Of a stretch of DNA of 64,000 nt, positions 18,066 to 28,252 are shown one piece after another. Both the position numbers and the translations under genes were made by a program. This DNA is from Kangiella sp. TOML190. GTDB taxonomy: Bacteria; Pseudomonadota; Gammaproteobacteria; Enterobacterales; Kangiellaceae. The stretch is taken from NCBI RefSeq assembly GCF_023706045.1, contig NZ_BQYL01000001.1, positions 2,028,001-2,092,000 of the forward strand, read 5' to 3'. How positions within the stretch are numbered: the stretch's first letter is position 1; the number at the start of each line of letters is the position of its first letter. The notes below the pieces were generated by a model. The model ran no database searches. It worked only from the letters and a program-made list of their open reading frames with translations, and was not told the origin of the DNA.

Positions 18066-20825
18066 ATGACTTTTAATTTCAAAAAAACTGCTTTAGCCAT
18101 CACTTTTGCGGTAGCGACATCTACTAGCTTTGCTACTTTTGGCAAATTGCCAGAAGGCGTTGAAAAGGTCACTTCAGTCGAAGGTATTACCGAATATCGT
18201 TTAGATAATGGGTTGCAAGTCCTTATTTTTCCAGACAAAACTCAAGAAACCATTACCGTAAACATTGTTTATCATGTTGGCTCTAAGCATGAGAACTATG
18301 GTGAAACTGGTATGGCGCATTTGCTCGAGCATTTGGTTTTTAAAGGTACACCTAAGCATACGGATATTGACGAAGAGTTTACTAAGCACGGTGCCGAAGC
18401 AAATGGCACCACCTGGTTTGACCGAACCAACTACTACGAGACGGTCGCGGCTAATGAAGAAAATTTGAATTGGGCTTTAGACTTAGAAGCCGATCGCATG
18501 ATCAATTCCTTTATCGCTAAAAAGGATTTGGACAGTGAAATGACTGTGGTGCGCAACGAGTTGGAAAACGGTGAAAATAGTCCTTTTCGGGTCTTATTCC
18601 AACGTCTGCTAGCGACCGGCTTTGACTGGCATAACTATGGCAAGTCGACTATCGGTGCTCGCGCAGATCTGGAAAATGTAGATATTACCAATCTGCAAGC
18701 ATTCTATAAAAAGCATTATCAACCAGACAATGCGACCTTAATTGTTGCTGGTAAAGTTGATGAAGCCGAACTTATCAAAAAAATTGAGCATTATTTTGGC
18801 GATGTAAAAAAGCCAACGCGAGTTATTCCTGAGTTGTATACGGAAGAGCCTATTCAAGATGGTGAGCGCAAAGTGGTCGTTCGCCGTACTGGTGATGTGC
18901 AAATGGTTGGTGCCATGTACAAAACCCCTGCTGGAGCTGACGAGGACTATGCGGCGGTGCAGGTTTTAACCCAAATCATGGGTGATAGTGAAACAGGCCG
19001 ATTGCACAATGAAATCGTTAAGAACAAGTTAGCAGCCAGCACTTTTGGTTTTCCCTTTCAGTTAGCAGAGCCCGGCGCGGTCATATTTATGGCGCAAGTG
19101 GCTAAGGATAAAGATTTAGCACCAACGGAAAAAGCTTTTTTAAATACTTTAGAAAACTCCGCTACAAAGCCTATTACCAAAGAAGAAGTTGAGCGGGCAA
19201 AAACTAAACTATTGAAACAAATCGAGCTTAGTTTCAATAACTCGCAAAGCGTAACCATTGGCTTAACCGAATGGATTGGTATGGGTGATTGGCGTTTGCT
19301 GTTCTTAAATCGTGATCGTTTGGAGAAAGTAACGGTTGCCGACGTTCAGCGCATGGCCAACGAAATTTTTGTTAATGATAACCGAACTTTAGGTCTATTT
19401 ATTCCCGAACAAAAACCGGATCGTGCCGATTCTATTGAGCGTTTTGCTCAAGCGGATATCGATAAGATGCTTGAAGGTTATGAAGGGCGAGAAGAAGTTG
19501 CCCAAGGCGAAGACTTTGATCCGTCGCACGATAATATTGATGCGCGCACAGTCAAAAGCGAGTTAGCCAACGGTGCTAAGGTTGTGTATTTGCCTAAAAA
19601 AACTCGTGGTGAATCTGTAGTGGTTCGAGTTAACTTTGATTTAGGTAATCTTGAAGATTTACGCGGCTTAAAGGTGATCCCAAAATTGGCTGGCGGCATG
19701 TTGGATCGTGGTACTGAAAAATATAGCCGTGAAGAACTTCAAGCTGAGTTTGATAAATTAAAAGCCAATGTGAGTTCTTACGGTAGTGCAACCAGTGCTG
19801 GCGTTTCGATTCAAACCACTAAAGAAAACCTTACTGCGGTTTTAGGTTTGGTTGAAGAAGTGCTAAAGAATCCTCGCTTTGATCAAAAGGAGTTAGAGAT
19901 CTTAAAGCAAGAAATGGTGGTTAGTTTAGAGCAGCAAAAACAACAGCCGACCTCGCAGGTATTCCGTCAATTACAGCGTCACTTAAGCCCTTATGATGAT
20001 TCTCATCCTTATTACAGCATGGATATTGACGATGAAATAGCGGCGATTAAAGAGGTAGAAACCAGTGAACTCAAACAGTTCCACAAGAATTTTATGGGCG
20101 CCCAAGATGCGGATATTGCTCTAGTGGGCGACTTCGCGGTTGATGATGTCAAATCCAAGCTTGATAGCACATTAGGTCAATGGCAATCGGTAGTTCCTTA
20201 CGAGCGTATTAAGCGTGAAACTAAGGACGTTGATGCGATTAATCGATTTGTTGATACACCGGATAAAGCGGGTGCGGCATTTGGCGCTATGATGAACTTT
20301 AAAATGCGTGACGACCATAAAGATTACCCCGCGCTTACCATGGCCAACGAAATCTTTGGTGGCTCAGGACTTGGTAGTCGTTTGGCTAAGCGCCTACGCC
20401 AGCAGGATGGTTTAAGTTATGGTGCTGGTTCTTGGCTTAATGCCAGTTCTTATGATGAAAATGCAACCTTTGGTGCTTATGCGATTTGTGCGCCAGAGAA
20501 TTTGCCCAAAGTTGAGCAAGGCTTTAAGGAAGAGTTTGAGCGTGTGGTTAAAGAAGGCTTTACGCAAAAGGAACTAGACGATGCGCGTAAAGGGGTGTTG
20601 CAAGGTAATCGAATTAACCGAGCTAAGGATAATCGTTTAGTCGGCGCTTTAACCAGTAATATCGATCTTGGTCGGAGCATGCAATGGAATAAAGGTTTCG
20701 AGGAAAAATTGCAAAAACTAACGCTTGAGGAAGTTAACGCGGCTTTTCGCAACTACTTTAGATTAGAAGATATTTCTATTATTAAAGCGGGCGACAAAAA
20801 TAAAATGGAAGCTGCTAAAAGCTAA
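18066..20825 (+). CDS. Secreted M16 (pitrilysin-family) zinc peptidase
   Basis: This 919-residue protein has a signal peptide (MTFNFKKTALAITFAVA, cleavage near SFA) and two M16 repeats, making it a periplasmic or outer-membrane-associated peptidase. The N-terminal repeat carries the inverted zinc motif HLLEH (H85, E88, H89), with the further ligand Glu expected in the VVRNELENGE region. The C-terminal repeat is the non-catalytic partner and ends with RLRQQDGLSYGAGSW, the substrate-clamp Arg/Tyr segment. The ATG at 18066 with CAGGGA upstream is chosen over an upstream in-frame ATG at 18012, because it starts exactly at the signal peptide. Confidence 0.92.
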   Translation: MTFNFKKTALAITFAVATSTSFATFGKLPEGVEKVTSVEGITEYRLDNGLQVLIFPDKTQETITVNIVYHVGSKHENYGETGMAHLLEHLVFKGTPKHTDIDEEFTKHGAEANGTTWFDRTNYYETVAANEENLNWALDLEADRMINSFIAKKDLDSEMTVVRNELENGENSPFRVLFQRLLATGFDWHNYGKSTIGARADLENVDITNLQAFYKKHYQPDNATLIVAGKVDEAELIKKIEHYFGDVKKPTRVIPELYTEEPIQDGERKVVVRRTGDVQMVGAMYKTPAGADEDYAAVQVLTQIMGDSETGRLHNEIVKNKLAASTFGFPFQLAEPGAVIFMAQVAKDKDLAPTEKAFLNTLENSATKPITKEEVERAKTKLLKQIELSFNNSQSVTIGLTEWIGMGDWRLLFLNRDRLEKVTVADVQRMANEIFVNDNRTLGLFIPEQKPDRADSIERFAQADIDKMLEGYEGREEVAQGEDFDPSHDNIDARTVKSELANGAKVVYLPKKTRGESVVVRVNFDLGNLEDLRGLKVIPKLAGGMLDRGTEKYSREELQAEFDKLKANVSSYGSATSAGVSIQTTKENLTAVLGLVEEVLKNPRFDQKELEILKQEMVVSLEQQKQQPTSQVFRQLQRHLSPYDDSHPYYSMDIDDEIAAIKEVETSELKQFHKNFMGAQDADIALVGDFAVDDVKSKLDSTLGQWQSVVPYERIKRETKDVDAINRFVDTPDKAGAAFGAMMNFKMRDDHKDYPALTMANEIFGGSGLGSRLAKRLRQQDGLSYGAGSWLNASSYDENATFGAYAICAPENLPKVEQGFKEEFERVVKEGFTQKELDDARKGVLQGNRINRAKDNRLVGALTSNIDLGRSMQWNKGFEEKLQKLTLEEVNAAFRNYFRLEDISIIKAGDKNKMEAAKS

Positions 20826-20840
20826 TTTAAGACACTTGAT

Positions 20841-20868
20841 AAAGCCACTCTTTTGGGTGGCTTTTTTT
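20841..20868 (+). terminator. Rho-independent terminator after M16 peptidase
   Basis: AAAGCCAC and GTGGCTTT form the stem, followed by TTTTTA. It ends only about 15 bases before the dinB start codon, so the dinB promoter must overlap it. Confidence 0.9.
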
Positions 20869-20882
20869 ATGGTTATAATTTG

Positions 20883-21983
20883 ATGATGAAAACAGAAACG
20901 CCACAGCGAAAAATCATCCATGTGGATATGGATTGCTTTTACGCAGCCATTGAAGTGCGTGATGATCCTAGTTTAAAAGGGCATCCAGTGGCGGTGGGCG
21001 GGCATCCGTCACGAAGAGGCGTGATTGCGACCTGTAATTATGAAGCCCGCGCTTACGGTATTCACTCGGCGATGCCGTCAGCTTACGCAAAGCGTTTGTG
21101 TCCTAGCCTTATCATCGTGGGTGGAAATTTCGATAAATACCGCCATGACTCAAAAGTTATTCGTACTATTTTTGCGCAGTACACCAAGCTGATAGAGCCT
21201 TTATCGTTGGATGAAGCCTTTTTAGACGTTACCGACTGTCAACAATACCAAGGTAGCGCTACTTATATTGCGCAAGCCATTCGCCATAAGATTTATCAAG
21301 AACTATCCTTAACCGCTTCGGCGGGCATCGCGCCCAATAAATTTCTCGCCAAAATTGCTTCCGACTGGAATAAGCCGAATGGTCAGTTTGTGATTACGCC
21401 TGATGAGGTCGATGACTTTGTGAAAAAACTGGAAGTCAATAAAATCCCTGGTGTAGGCAAAAAAACCACTCAAAAACTGAACAATTTAGGCATCTATAAT
21501 TGCCAAGATATTCGTGATTATGATTTGCTTACTTTGACACGAAAATTTGGTAGTTATGGTGATCGTTTACATAAATTAGCTCAAGGGATCGATAACCGTG
21601 AAGTTATCGTATCTTATCCGCGCAAATCTTTGAGTGTTGAAAATACCTACGAACAGGATTTGTATAGCCTTGAAGATTGCTTAGACGAGATTCCCAAACT
21701 GCTGGAGACGTTAAAGCGACGTATCGCCAAATCCAAAGTTGAATCACCAATTAACAAACTTTATGCCAAATTAAAGTTTAGTGACTTTACGGCCACTACC
21801 GTAGAGCGAACCAGCTTTGGAATAAACGATGATTTGTTTTATGAGCTAATGGAAGAGGGCTTTTACCGGCGCGAAAAAGCGGTTCGTTTGCTCGGTTTAG
21901 GAGTTCGTTTTCAGGTCTCAGAATCCACTAATTTTGTACAATTACCCCTAGAATATCAGGATCTTGAGTTAGATTTAGATTAG
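20883..21983 (+). CDS. dinB: DNA polymerase IV
   Basis: This Y-family translesion polymerase copies across damaged bases at stalled forks. The protein has about 366 residues. Counting from the second ATG (20886), metal ligand Asp14 lies in KIIHVDMDCFYAA, the steric-gate residue is Tyr19, and Asp109/Glu110 are in PLSLDEAFLDV. Helix-hairpin-helix IPGVGKKTTQKL and the C-terminal little-finger domain follow. The last residues (QLPLEYQDLELDLD) resemble a beta-clamp-binding tail. There is no ribosome binding site, and a TATAAT at 20874-20879 sits so close that the mRNA may be leaderless. I saw no LexA box. Confidence 0.95.
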   Translation: MMKTETPQRKIIHVDMDCFYAAIEVRDDPSLKGHPVAVGGHPSRRGVIATCNYEARAYGIHSAMPSAYAKRLCPSLIIVGGNFDKYRHDSKVIRTIFAQYTKLIEPLSLDEAFLDVTDCQQYQGSATYIAQAIRHKIYQELSLTASAGIAPNKFLAKIASDWNKPNGQFVITPDEVDDFVKKLEVNKIPGVGKKTTQKLNNLGIYNCQDIRDYDLLTLTRKFGSYGDRLHKLAQGIDNREVIVSYPRKSLSVENTYEQDLYSLEDCLDEIPKLLETLKRRIAKSKVESPINKLYAKLKFSDFTATTVERTSFGINDDLFYELMEEGFYRREKAVRLLGLGVRFQVSESTNFVQLPLEYQDLELDLD

Positions 21984-22052
21984 CCCTAGTCAAGATCTAG
22001 TCATAATGGTAAGGTTAGTTGAATTTTCTAACTAAAATAATTGGGGTTTGTT

Positions 22053-23738
22053 TTGGACTTTGTTGATTCCATTCATAGCTTTATTCTTACCATAGATTCT
22101 TTTTTAGGATCGGCGGGCTATTTTCCTTGGCTTTTATTAGGCACCGGTATATTTTTCACGCTGTATTTAGGCTTTCCGCAAATTCGTTATTTCGGTCAAG
22201 CCTCGCGCATTGTTCGCGGCAAATACACCAAGAAAGATGCACCAGGCGATACGTCACACTTTGCAGCTTTAACCACAGCGTTATCGGGCACCGTCGGTAC
22301 CGGTAATATTGGCGGTGTTGCTTTAGCGGTTTATTTGGGTGGTCCTGCAGCTTTATTCTGGATGTGGGTTACCGCTTTTTTTGGGATGACTACCAAGTTT
22401 GTGGAAGTAACTTTATCCCATAAATACCGTGAAAAAACCGCCGATGGCACAATGGCTGGTGGCCCCATGTATTTCATGGAAAAGAAACTGAACATGAAAT
22501 GGATGGCAGTATTTTTTGCCTTAGCCACCATTGTCAGCTCCATCGGTTCAGGCAATATGCCGCAAATCAACAACATCGCTTCGGGAGTTGAAGATAGTTT
22601 CGGGATCGACACCTGGATCACTGGCGCAGTGTTAGCGGTTATTTTGGCACTAGTAATTATTGGTGGTATTAAGCGTATCGCTAAATTGGCTGAGAAGGTT
22701 GTGCCTTTAATGGCTGCGGTTTATTTAGTCGGTGCTTTAGCGGTTATTATCTATAACTACGAAAATATCCTTCCTTCTTTTAGCGCTATTTTTAGCTCAG
22801 TCTTTAGCGGCTCAGCAGCGGTTGGCGGTTTTATGGGCGCGAGTATTGCTTATGCCTTTAACCGAGGCGTTAACCGAGGTCTTTTCTCGAACGAAGCAGG
22901 GCAAGGCTCCGCTCCGATTGCGCACGCCGCCGCCAAAGGTAAAGAACCAGCGTCAGAAGGTATGGTATCTTTATTAGAGCCGTTCATTGATACCATTATT
23001 ATCTGTACCATCACCGGTTTAGTATTACTATCTTCGGGTGTTTGGGCTGAAAAACATCACAACGAATTTGATCGCGCTGATATGCAATTTTTAGTAGGTG
23101 ACTATAGCGATAAAAATGATACCGATGTGCAAAAGCTGTTTAAACATTTGGATCGCAATCCGGCTAAAGAGGATGTAATTGGTAACTACACCGGCAGTAT
23201 TTCAGTTAATGATGGCAAGGCTATATCCAATGGCTTCACGTTGATTAATGCACGCTCGGTAGCAGAGGATGTAACTTATTTAGATAAAGACGGTAATCCC
23301 ATCACCGGCATTATCAATATTGAAAACGGCAGATTGGTCAACAACAATCTAAGCGTTGAAGGTAAGTCTTTGATCCACTCGGTTAAGCTAACGCAAGTTG
23401 CCTTTACCAAAGGTTACTTTGGCGATTACGGAAAGTATATCGTTACCATTGGTTTACTATTATTTGCTTTTACTACGGCGGTAGCTTGGTCTTATTACGG
23501 TGACCGTGCGGCAACTTACTTGTGGGGGCCTGCAGCAGTGATGCCATACCGTGTGGTTTATGTAGGACTTTTCTTCACTGGCGCGATTGTTGATGCTTCA
23601 ATTGTTTGGGATCTGGCGCTGGTTACGGTGGCGCTAATGACCATCCCAAACTTGATAGGTATCTTATTGCTGCATAAAGACATGAAAAATACGGTCAAAG
23701 ATTACTGGACTAACTTTAGAGCTAATCAATCAGGCTAA
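22053..23738 (+). CDS. AGCS-family sodium:alanine/glycine symporter
   Basis: This inner-membrane Na+-coupled amino acid carrier of about 561 residues keeps the family motifs: [14 protein letters not shown], the [16 protein letters not shown] loop, GGPMYF, GSGNMPQ, and [25 protein letters not shown]. About 11 membrane helices are visible. Unusually, a roughly 120-residue polar stretch (from [11 protein letters not shown] to [12 protein letters not shown]) lies before the [17 protein letters not shown] helix, where most members have a short loop. The start is probably the TTG at 22053, six bases after GGGG; a TTG at 22041 is the alternative. It stands alone and ends at a strong terminator. Confidence 0.9.
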   Translation: MDFVDSIHSFILTIDSFLGSAGYFPWLLLGTGIFFTLYLGFPQIRYFGQASRIVRGKYTKKDAPGDTSHFAALTTALSGTVGTGNIGGVALAVYLGGPAALFWMWVTAFFGMTTKFVEVTLSHKYREKTADGTMAGGPMYFMEKKLNMKWMAVFFALATIVSSIGSGNMPQINNIASGVEDSFGIDTWITGAVLAVILALVIIGGIKRIAKLAEKVVPLMAAVYLVGALAVIIYNYENILPSFSAIFSSVFSGSAAVGGFMGASIAYAFNRGVNRGLFSNEAGQGSAPIAHAAAKGKEPASEGMVSLLEPFIDTIIICTITGLVLLSSGVWAEKHHNEFDRADMQFLVGDYSDKNDTDVQKLFKHLDRNPAKEDVIGNYTGSISVNDGKAISNGFTLINARSVAEDVTYLDKDGNPITGIINIENGRLVNNNLSVEGKSLIHSVKLTQVAFTKGYFGDYGKYIVTIGLLLFAFTTAVAWSYYGDRAATYLWGPAAVMPYRVVYVGLFFTGAIVDASIVWDLALVTVALMTIPNLIGILLLHKDMKNTVKDYWTNFRANQSG

Positions 23739-23754
23739 CCCTAGTTTAGTTATA

Positions 23755-23796
23755 AAAAAGCCTGTTTAGACTTGTGGTCTGACCAGGCTTTTTTTA
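23755..23796 (+). terminator. Rho-independent terminator after AGCS symporter
   Basis: AAAAAGCCTG pairs with CAGGCTTTTT, with an inner TAGAC/GTCTGA stem, and the T-run continues. It is a long, stable terminator. Confidence 0.92.
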
Positions 23797-23836
23797 TACT
23801 TAAGTTTCATACAGACGTTTTAATCAAGAGAAAACC

Positions 23837-25552
23837 ATGAGTTATCAGATCCCCCATCAAGACATGATGTTCTTACTAAAAGAGGTGTTTAGCCTTAAGC
23901 AAAAATTTGAAGATATTGAGGATTTTGCTGAGTTTGATGAGGATCTGTATAGCGCTATATTAGAAGAGGCGGGTAAGTTTGCTGCTGGAGTCTTACAACC
24001 AATTAATCAATCCGGTGATGAAGAGGCTTGTCAGTTTGATAATGGCTTGGTGACTACTCCACAAGGGTTTAAAGAAGCCTATCAGGCCTTTGTGCAAGGC
24101 GGCTGGCAGTCGTTAACCGCTAGTCCAAATTATGGCGGCCAAGGCTTGCCAAAGGCGCTTCACGTCCTGGTGGAAGAGTCTTTCTATTCAACCAATACTT
24201 CTTTTTGTTTATACGGTAGCTTAACCGCTGGCGCTTATCATTTGCTGCAAGCGCACGCCGACGAGGAGCTTAAACAAACCTATTTACCCAAAATGATTTC
24301 CGGCGAATGGTCAGGCTCTATGTGTTTAACCGAAGCTCACGCAGGATCAGATTTAGGCTTACTAAAGACTAAAGCGCAGCCGCAAGCAGATGGTAGCTAC
24401 AAAATTTCAGGCTCGAAAATTTTTATTACTGGTGGTGAGCATGATATGGCGGAGAATATTATTCATTTAGTATTAGCCCGCTTACCAGACGCTCCAGCAG
24501 GCCCTAAGGGTATTAGCTTGTTTTTAGTGCCAAAATTTAAGCTTGATTCAGATGGCGCTCTTGGCAACAGAAATGGAGTGATGTGCGGTTCTATCGAGCA
24601 TAAAATGGGGATTAAAGCTTCTTCTACTTGTGTAATGAACTTTGATGACGCCGAAGGCTATTTGATTGGTGGCGAGCATCAGGGTTTAAGTTGTATGTTT
24701 ACCATGATGAATCTTGAGCGACTTTCCATTGGGATCCAAGGTATCGGGCTTGGCGAAATGGCTTATCAGCAGGCAAATGCTTATGCCCACGATCGCCTGC
24801 AAGGACGAGTAAAAGACCTAGACGGTACTGCACCAATTATTAAGCATGGCGACGTGCAAAGAATGCTCAATCAAATGCAAGCCTTTAATCAAGCAGGGCG
24901 TGCCTTAGGTGTTTGGCTCGGCTCATATTTAGATATAGCCCATCATAGCCAGGATCCCGTAAAAGTTGCAGAAGCTAACGAAATGGCAGCCTTGTTAACG
25001 CCAATTGCCAAAGCCTTCTTTACGGATATGGGTTATGAGGTTTGCACTATTGGGCAGCAATGTTTTGGCGGGCATGGCTATGTTAAAGAGTGGGGCATGG
25101 AACAACACGTTCGCGATGCTCGAATTGCCCAAATTTACGAAGGCACTAATGGCATCCAAGCGCTAGATTTAATTGGCCGTAAGTTAGTGGCTAACCAAGG
25201 CTCTTATGTTAATTCATTGCTGGAAATAATTGGTAAGGATCTTGATAGTTTCGATAAATCCGAACAGAAGACCTTAGTTGAAGACAAACTGGTTGAATTT
25301 GCAGCCTTATCGAAATTAATTATCGAAAAAGCCGATGCGGATACACAACAACTTATTGCTTGCGACTATTTGCATTACAGCGCATTGGTGATTTACGGTT
25401 ATCTATGGCTAAAAATGTCGCAGCCGCTAATCCTTTCGGGGCAGGAATCTAGTTTCGCTGAAAGCAAAACCAACTTAGCAACATTTTTCTTTAAACGCTT
25501 ATTGCCAAAAACGTTAGGCTTAAAAGCGAGCATAGAGAATGAGCTCGGATAA
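23837..25552 (+). CDS. Long-form acyl-CoA dehydrogenase
   Basis: This FAD enzyme introduces the alpha,beta double bond into an acyl-CoA. At 571 residues it is longer than the usual 380-400 because it belongs to the branch with extra N- and C-terminal domains (DmdC / FadE5-like). The N-terminal IPHQDMMFLLKEVF is that branch's mark. The FAD and substrate region has LTEAHAGSDLG and IFITGGEHD; the catalytic Glu is in IAQIYEGTNGIQALDL. The acyl chain specificity cannot be read from the sequence. AAGAGA precedes the ATG at 23837. It is convergent with the kelch gene, with a 19-base gap. Confidence 0.93.
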   Translation: MSYQIPHQDMMFLLKEVFSLKQKFEDIEDFAEFDEDLYSAILEEAGKFAAGVLQPINQSGDEEACQFDNGLVTTPQGFKEAYQAFVQGGWQSLTASPNYGGQGLPKALHVLVEESFYSTNTSFCLYGSLTAGAYHLLQAHADEELKQTYLPKMISGEWSGSMCLTEAHAGSDLGLLKTKAQPQADGSYKISGSKIFITGGEHDMAENIIHLVLARLPDAPAGPKGISLFLVPKFKLDSDGALGNRNGVMCGSIEHKMGIKASSTCVMNFDDAEGYLIGGEHQGLSCMFTMMNLERLSIGIQGIGLGEMAYQQANAYAHDRLQGRVKDLDGTAPIIKHGDVQRMLNQMQAFNQAGRALGVWLGSYLDIAHHSQDPVKVAEANEMAALLTPIAKAFFTDMGYEVCTIGQQCFGGHGYVKEWGMEQHVRDARIAQIYEGTNGIQALDLIGRKLVANQGSYVNSLLEIIGKDLDSFDKSEQKTLVEDKLVEFAALSKLIIEKADADTQQLIACDYLHYSALVIYGYLWLKMSQPLILSGQESSFAESKTNLATFFFKRLLPKTLGLKASIENELG

Positions 25553-25571
25553 AGGATTTATTGACAAACGC

Positions 25572-26657
25572 TTAATATCCCTCTAGCTCGATTTTCAATA
25601 CCAGATCGGTGGTTTGCTGATCCTTTAGCATGCCGCCGAGAATATAAAACTCACCTTCAACTTTAAGCAAACCACGATGATCCATAGTCGCCGGAGTGTG
25701 TCTGCCAAGCTCTTGCCAAGTTGAATTGCTCAAGTCATAAGCAAACATCAAATCATTTGGTTGGCTTGGCACTCCATTGTAACCAATGCCATTAAAATTA
25801 TAGGGATTATCGCTACCGCCTACAAAAACCACCTGATTTAAAGTGTTAATCCCAGCAGCGGCCATTCTATAACGAGCGGCTCCAGGATGTTCAGGCAATT
25901 TCTGCCAGCGGATTTTACGAAAATTATTTTCATCAATAACCCCGAGATAGCTTTCAGGGTTGATCCCATAATGACGTTTTCCATTAATGACTTTTAGCAC
26001 TTTAACTCCATCGGCAATCACCATTTGATTGCCAACCATTCCCGCCGCGTGACCGAAGACGGGCGCTCCAGGGTAGGGCGTTGCTTGGTGCCAGCTCATA
26101 TCTTTAGTATCTAAAACCTGAACCAAACTAACATTACCATTGTTATGCCAGCCGCTTACTAAGTAGATATAACGATTTTGATAAACTAGGGCGACAGAAT
26201 CATCCACGGGCGTTGGCATTTGCGTGACTAATTGATAAGTTTCTGCTCGAGGAGCAAAACGATAGACTTGCGGGGTTGAGACTTCGGTGTGATCTTGCGC
26301 GACCGTATAGCCACCAAAAATATAGATTTGATTGCTAACGGTTGCAGCTATTGAGGCAAGCCGGCCAGAGCTTCCTGGTACTGGTGGAAGCTCCTTTGAC
26401 TCTGCTGTTAGTGGATTGACAGCAAATGCATTGGAGCTCACATCGCGCCAGCTTTTGCCCTGCATAAGACCATTAAAAGAATAGAGCCAAGCTTCTCTAT
26501 TGCCTTTTTGATCCGTCCTGTAAGCAACTGCGACTGCATTATTACTAATCGGTGATGCTAACTTAAGGCTGTTGGATAAGTCTTTTTGTTTATAACTGCA
26601 ACTGAGCAGTACCAAACTCACGACGTAAATAGCGAATATTAATAGGTTTTTTCTCAT
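25572..26657 (-). CDS. Kelch-repeat beta-propeller lipoprotein
   Basis: This 361-residue protein has a lipoprotein signal (MRKNLLIFAI then LLSC, Cys20), so it is anchored to a membrane from the periplasmic side. The rest is a kelch-type propeller: repeated hydrophobic runs followed by Gly-Gly and spaced Tyr/Trp, for example QIYIFGGYTVAQ, YIYLVSGWHNNG, QVVFVGGSDNP and EFYILGGMLKD. Five to six blades can be counted. Kelch proteins of this type bind sugars or proteins; sialic acid mutarotases are one group, but nothing here proves that role. It is divergent from the NSS symporter gene. Confidence 0.82.
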   Translation of the reverse strand: MRKNLLIFAIYVVSLVLLSCSYKQKDLSNSLKLASPISNNAVAVAYRTDQKGNREAWLYSFNGLMQGKSWRDVSSNAFAVNPLTAESKELPPVPGSSGRLASIAATVSNQIYIFGGYTVAQDHTEVSTPQVYRFAPRAETYQLVTQMPTPVDDSVALVYQNRYIYLVSGWHNNGNVSLVQVLDTKDMSWHQATPYPGAPVFGHAAGMVGNQMVIADGVKVLKVINGKRHYGINPESYLGVIDENNFRKIRWQKLPEHPGAARYRMAAAGINTLNQVVFVGGSDNPYNFNGIGYNGVPSQPNDLMFAYDLSNSTWQELGRHTPATMDHRGLLKVEGEFYILGGMLKDQQTTDLVLKIELEGY

Positions 26658-26843
26658 TGGTTTTCCAGTTTTATAGCAAGCTAGAAAGGCTAGATAGTGC
26701 CCATACTAACGAAAAACTGCTAGTTTTAAACAAAACCCCTGAAAAAAGTATGAAAAACCGGCTAAAACCTTGAGCAGTTTGTGAATATATGGTGATATTA
26801 GCGATTGGGGTAATCATACAAATTAACGATAAAGAGAAGTAAT

Positions 26844-28241
26844 ATGGCAACGTCTCGTGGACAATTTAATACGCGGATCGGTTTTATTCTGGCAGCGGCG
26901 GGTTCGGCCGTTGGCTTAGGCAATATTTGGAAGTTTCCGTTTGAGGTCGGCCAAGGCGGCGGCGCGGCTTTCGTGGTTTTATATCTAACCTTCTGCTTTA
27001 TGCTGTGCTTTCCCGTCATGGTTTCGGAAATTGCGATTGGTCGTAAAACTCAGCTGAATCCAGTTGGTGCCTTTAAAAAACTCGGCCATGGCAACTGGTC
27101 CATTATTGGCCTTTTAGGGATTATTGCCGGTGTTTTAATTTTATCTTTTTATAACGTGGTTGCCGGCTGGGCATTTGGCTATTTTGTTGAAATTGTCCAG
27201 GGCAATTTCGGCATAGGCGAGCAGTTTCCAGAGTATATCCAACAGATTTTTAAAGTTGGCGCTTACGGCATTATATTCATGACGGTTACTGCCTTTATTG
27301 TGTCTAAAGGTATTGCTGGCGGTATCGAAAAAGCCTCTAAAATCTTGATGCCAACCTTGTTTATTATGATTATCGGCTTGATTGCTTATTCCTTAACGCT
27401 TGATGGCGCGATGGAAGGGATTAAGTTTTATTTAGTTCCGGATTTTTCTGAGATTAATGGCGAAGTAGTTTATTCTGCGCTTGGCCAAGCTTTCTTCTCC
27501 TTATCCTTGGGTATGGGGGCCTTAATTACCTACGGCTCTTACGTTTCTAAGCAACAAAATATCGTTCGCTCCGCTGCTTTAATTACCCTAACTGACGTTT
27601 CCATTGCTTTCCTAGCGGGTTTGATGATTTTCCCATTCGTAGCTTATTTAAGTAATGGCAGCATGGAAGGGGTTGCAGGTGGCCCTGGTTTGATTTTTAT
27701 GACCTTACCCGGCGTGTTTGAGAGTTTGGGGCCAACTCTAGGCGTAGTGATCGGCTCGGTGTTCTTTTTGTTATTATCCTTTGCCGCGCTAACTTCTACC
27801 GTTTCATTGTTGGAAGTGCCGGTAGCCTATTTAGTGGATGAGAAAAAAATTAAGCGTCCCTACGCCGTATGGGGCATGGCTTTGTTTATCTTTGTTATTG
27901 GCATTCCATCATTGCTTGGTAACGGTTATGTTGAAAGCCTAACTTCCTTTATGGAGATCCATAAAGAGGGCGAGTGGCAAACCAAGGGCTTTATGGACTT
28001 TGTTGAGTTAATCGCGAGTGATACCTTTTTACCGATTGGTGGCGCTTTGATTTCGATTTTCGTAGCTTACGTTTGGAAAACCAATAATCTTAACGAAGAA
28101 ATCGCAATTGGTCGTGAAAACGCTATTCCGTTAGTGACCAAATACATTAACTTTGCGGTCAGCTTCATTTGTCCAGTGATATTAGGCGCCATCGCCATTA
28201 CCACGATTTTAGACCGATTCTTTGGCGTTCAAATTTTCTAA
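26844..28241 (+). CDS. NSS-family sodium-dependent symporter
   Basis: This neurotransmitter:sodium symporter (SNF/LeuT-like) has 465 residues and about 11-12 membrane helices. It imports an amino acid or amine with Na+ and sometimes Cl-. Helix 1 carries the unwound Na+/substrate signature AAAGSAVGLGNIWKFPF, and GQGGGAAFVVLY follows. Later segments are ALGQAFFSLSLGMGALITYGSY (helix 6) and SFAALTSTVSLLEVP (helix 8, Na2 site). The substrate is unknown. AGAGAAG lies upstream of the ATG. It is the first gene of a five-gene unit; the next start follows 11 bases after its stop. Confidence 0.94.
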   Translation: MATSRGQFNTRIGFILAAAGSAVGLGNIWKFPFEVGQGGGAAFVVLYLTFCFMLCFPVMVSEIAIGRKTQLNPVGAFKKLGHGNWSIIGLLGIIAGVLILSFYNVVAGWAFGYFVEIVQGNFGIGEQFPEYIQQIFKVGAYGIIFMTVTAFIVSKGIAGGIEKASKILMPTLFIMIIGLIAYSLTLDGAMEGIKFYLVPDFSEINGEVVYSALGQAFFSLSLGMGALITYGSYVSKQQNIVRSAALITLTDVSIAFLAGLMIFPFVAYLSNGSMEGVAGGPGLIFMTLPGVFESLGPTLGVVIGSVFFLLLSFAALTSTVSLLEVPVAYLVDEKKIKRPYAVWGMALFIFVIGIPSLLGNGYVESLTSFMEIHKEGEWQTKGFMDFVELIASDTFLPIGGALISIFVAYVWKTNNLNEEIAIGRENAIPLVTKYINFAVSFICPVILGAIAITTILDRFFGVQIF

Positions 28242-28252
28242 TTGGGGAAAGC

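Noticed and set aside
20826-20890. LexA (SOS) box upstream of dinB
   Set aside because: No CTGT-N8-ACAG-like sequence is present near the start.
28169-28252. Extended N-terminus of the amidohydrolase lipoprotein overlapping the NSS gene
   Set aside because: The extra 28 residues are basic and unrelated to any signal. The ATG at 28253 has a good ribosome binding site and opens a canonical lipoprotein signal peptide.
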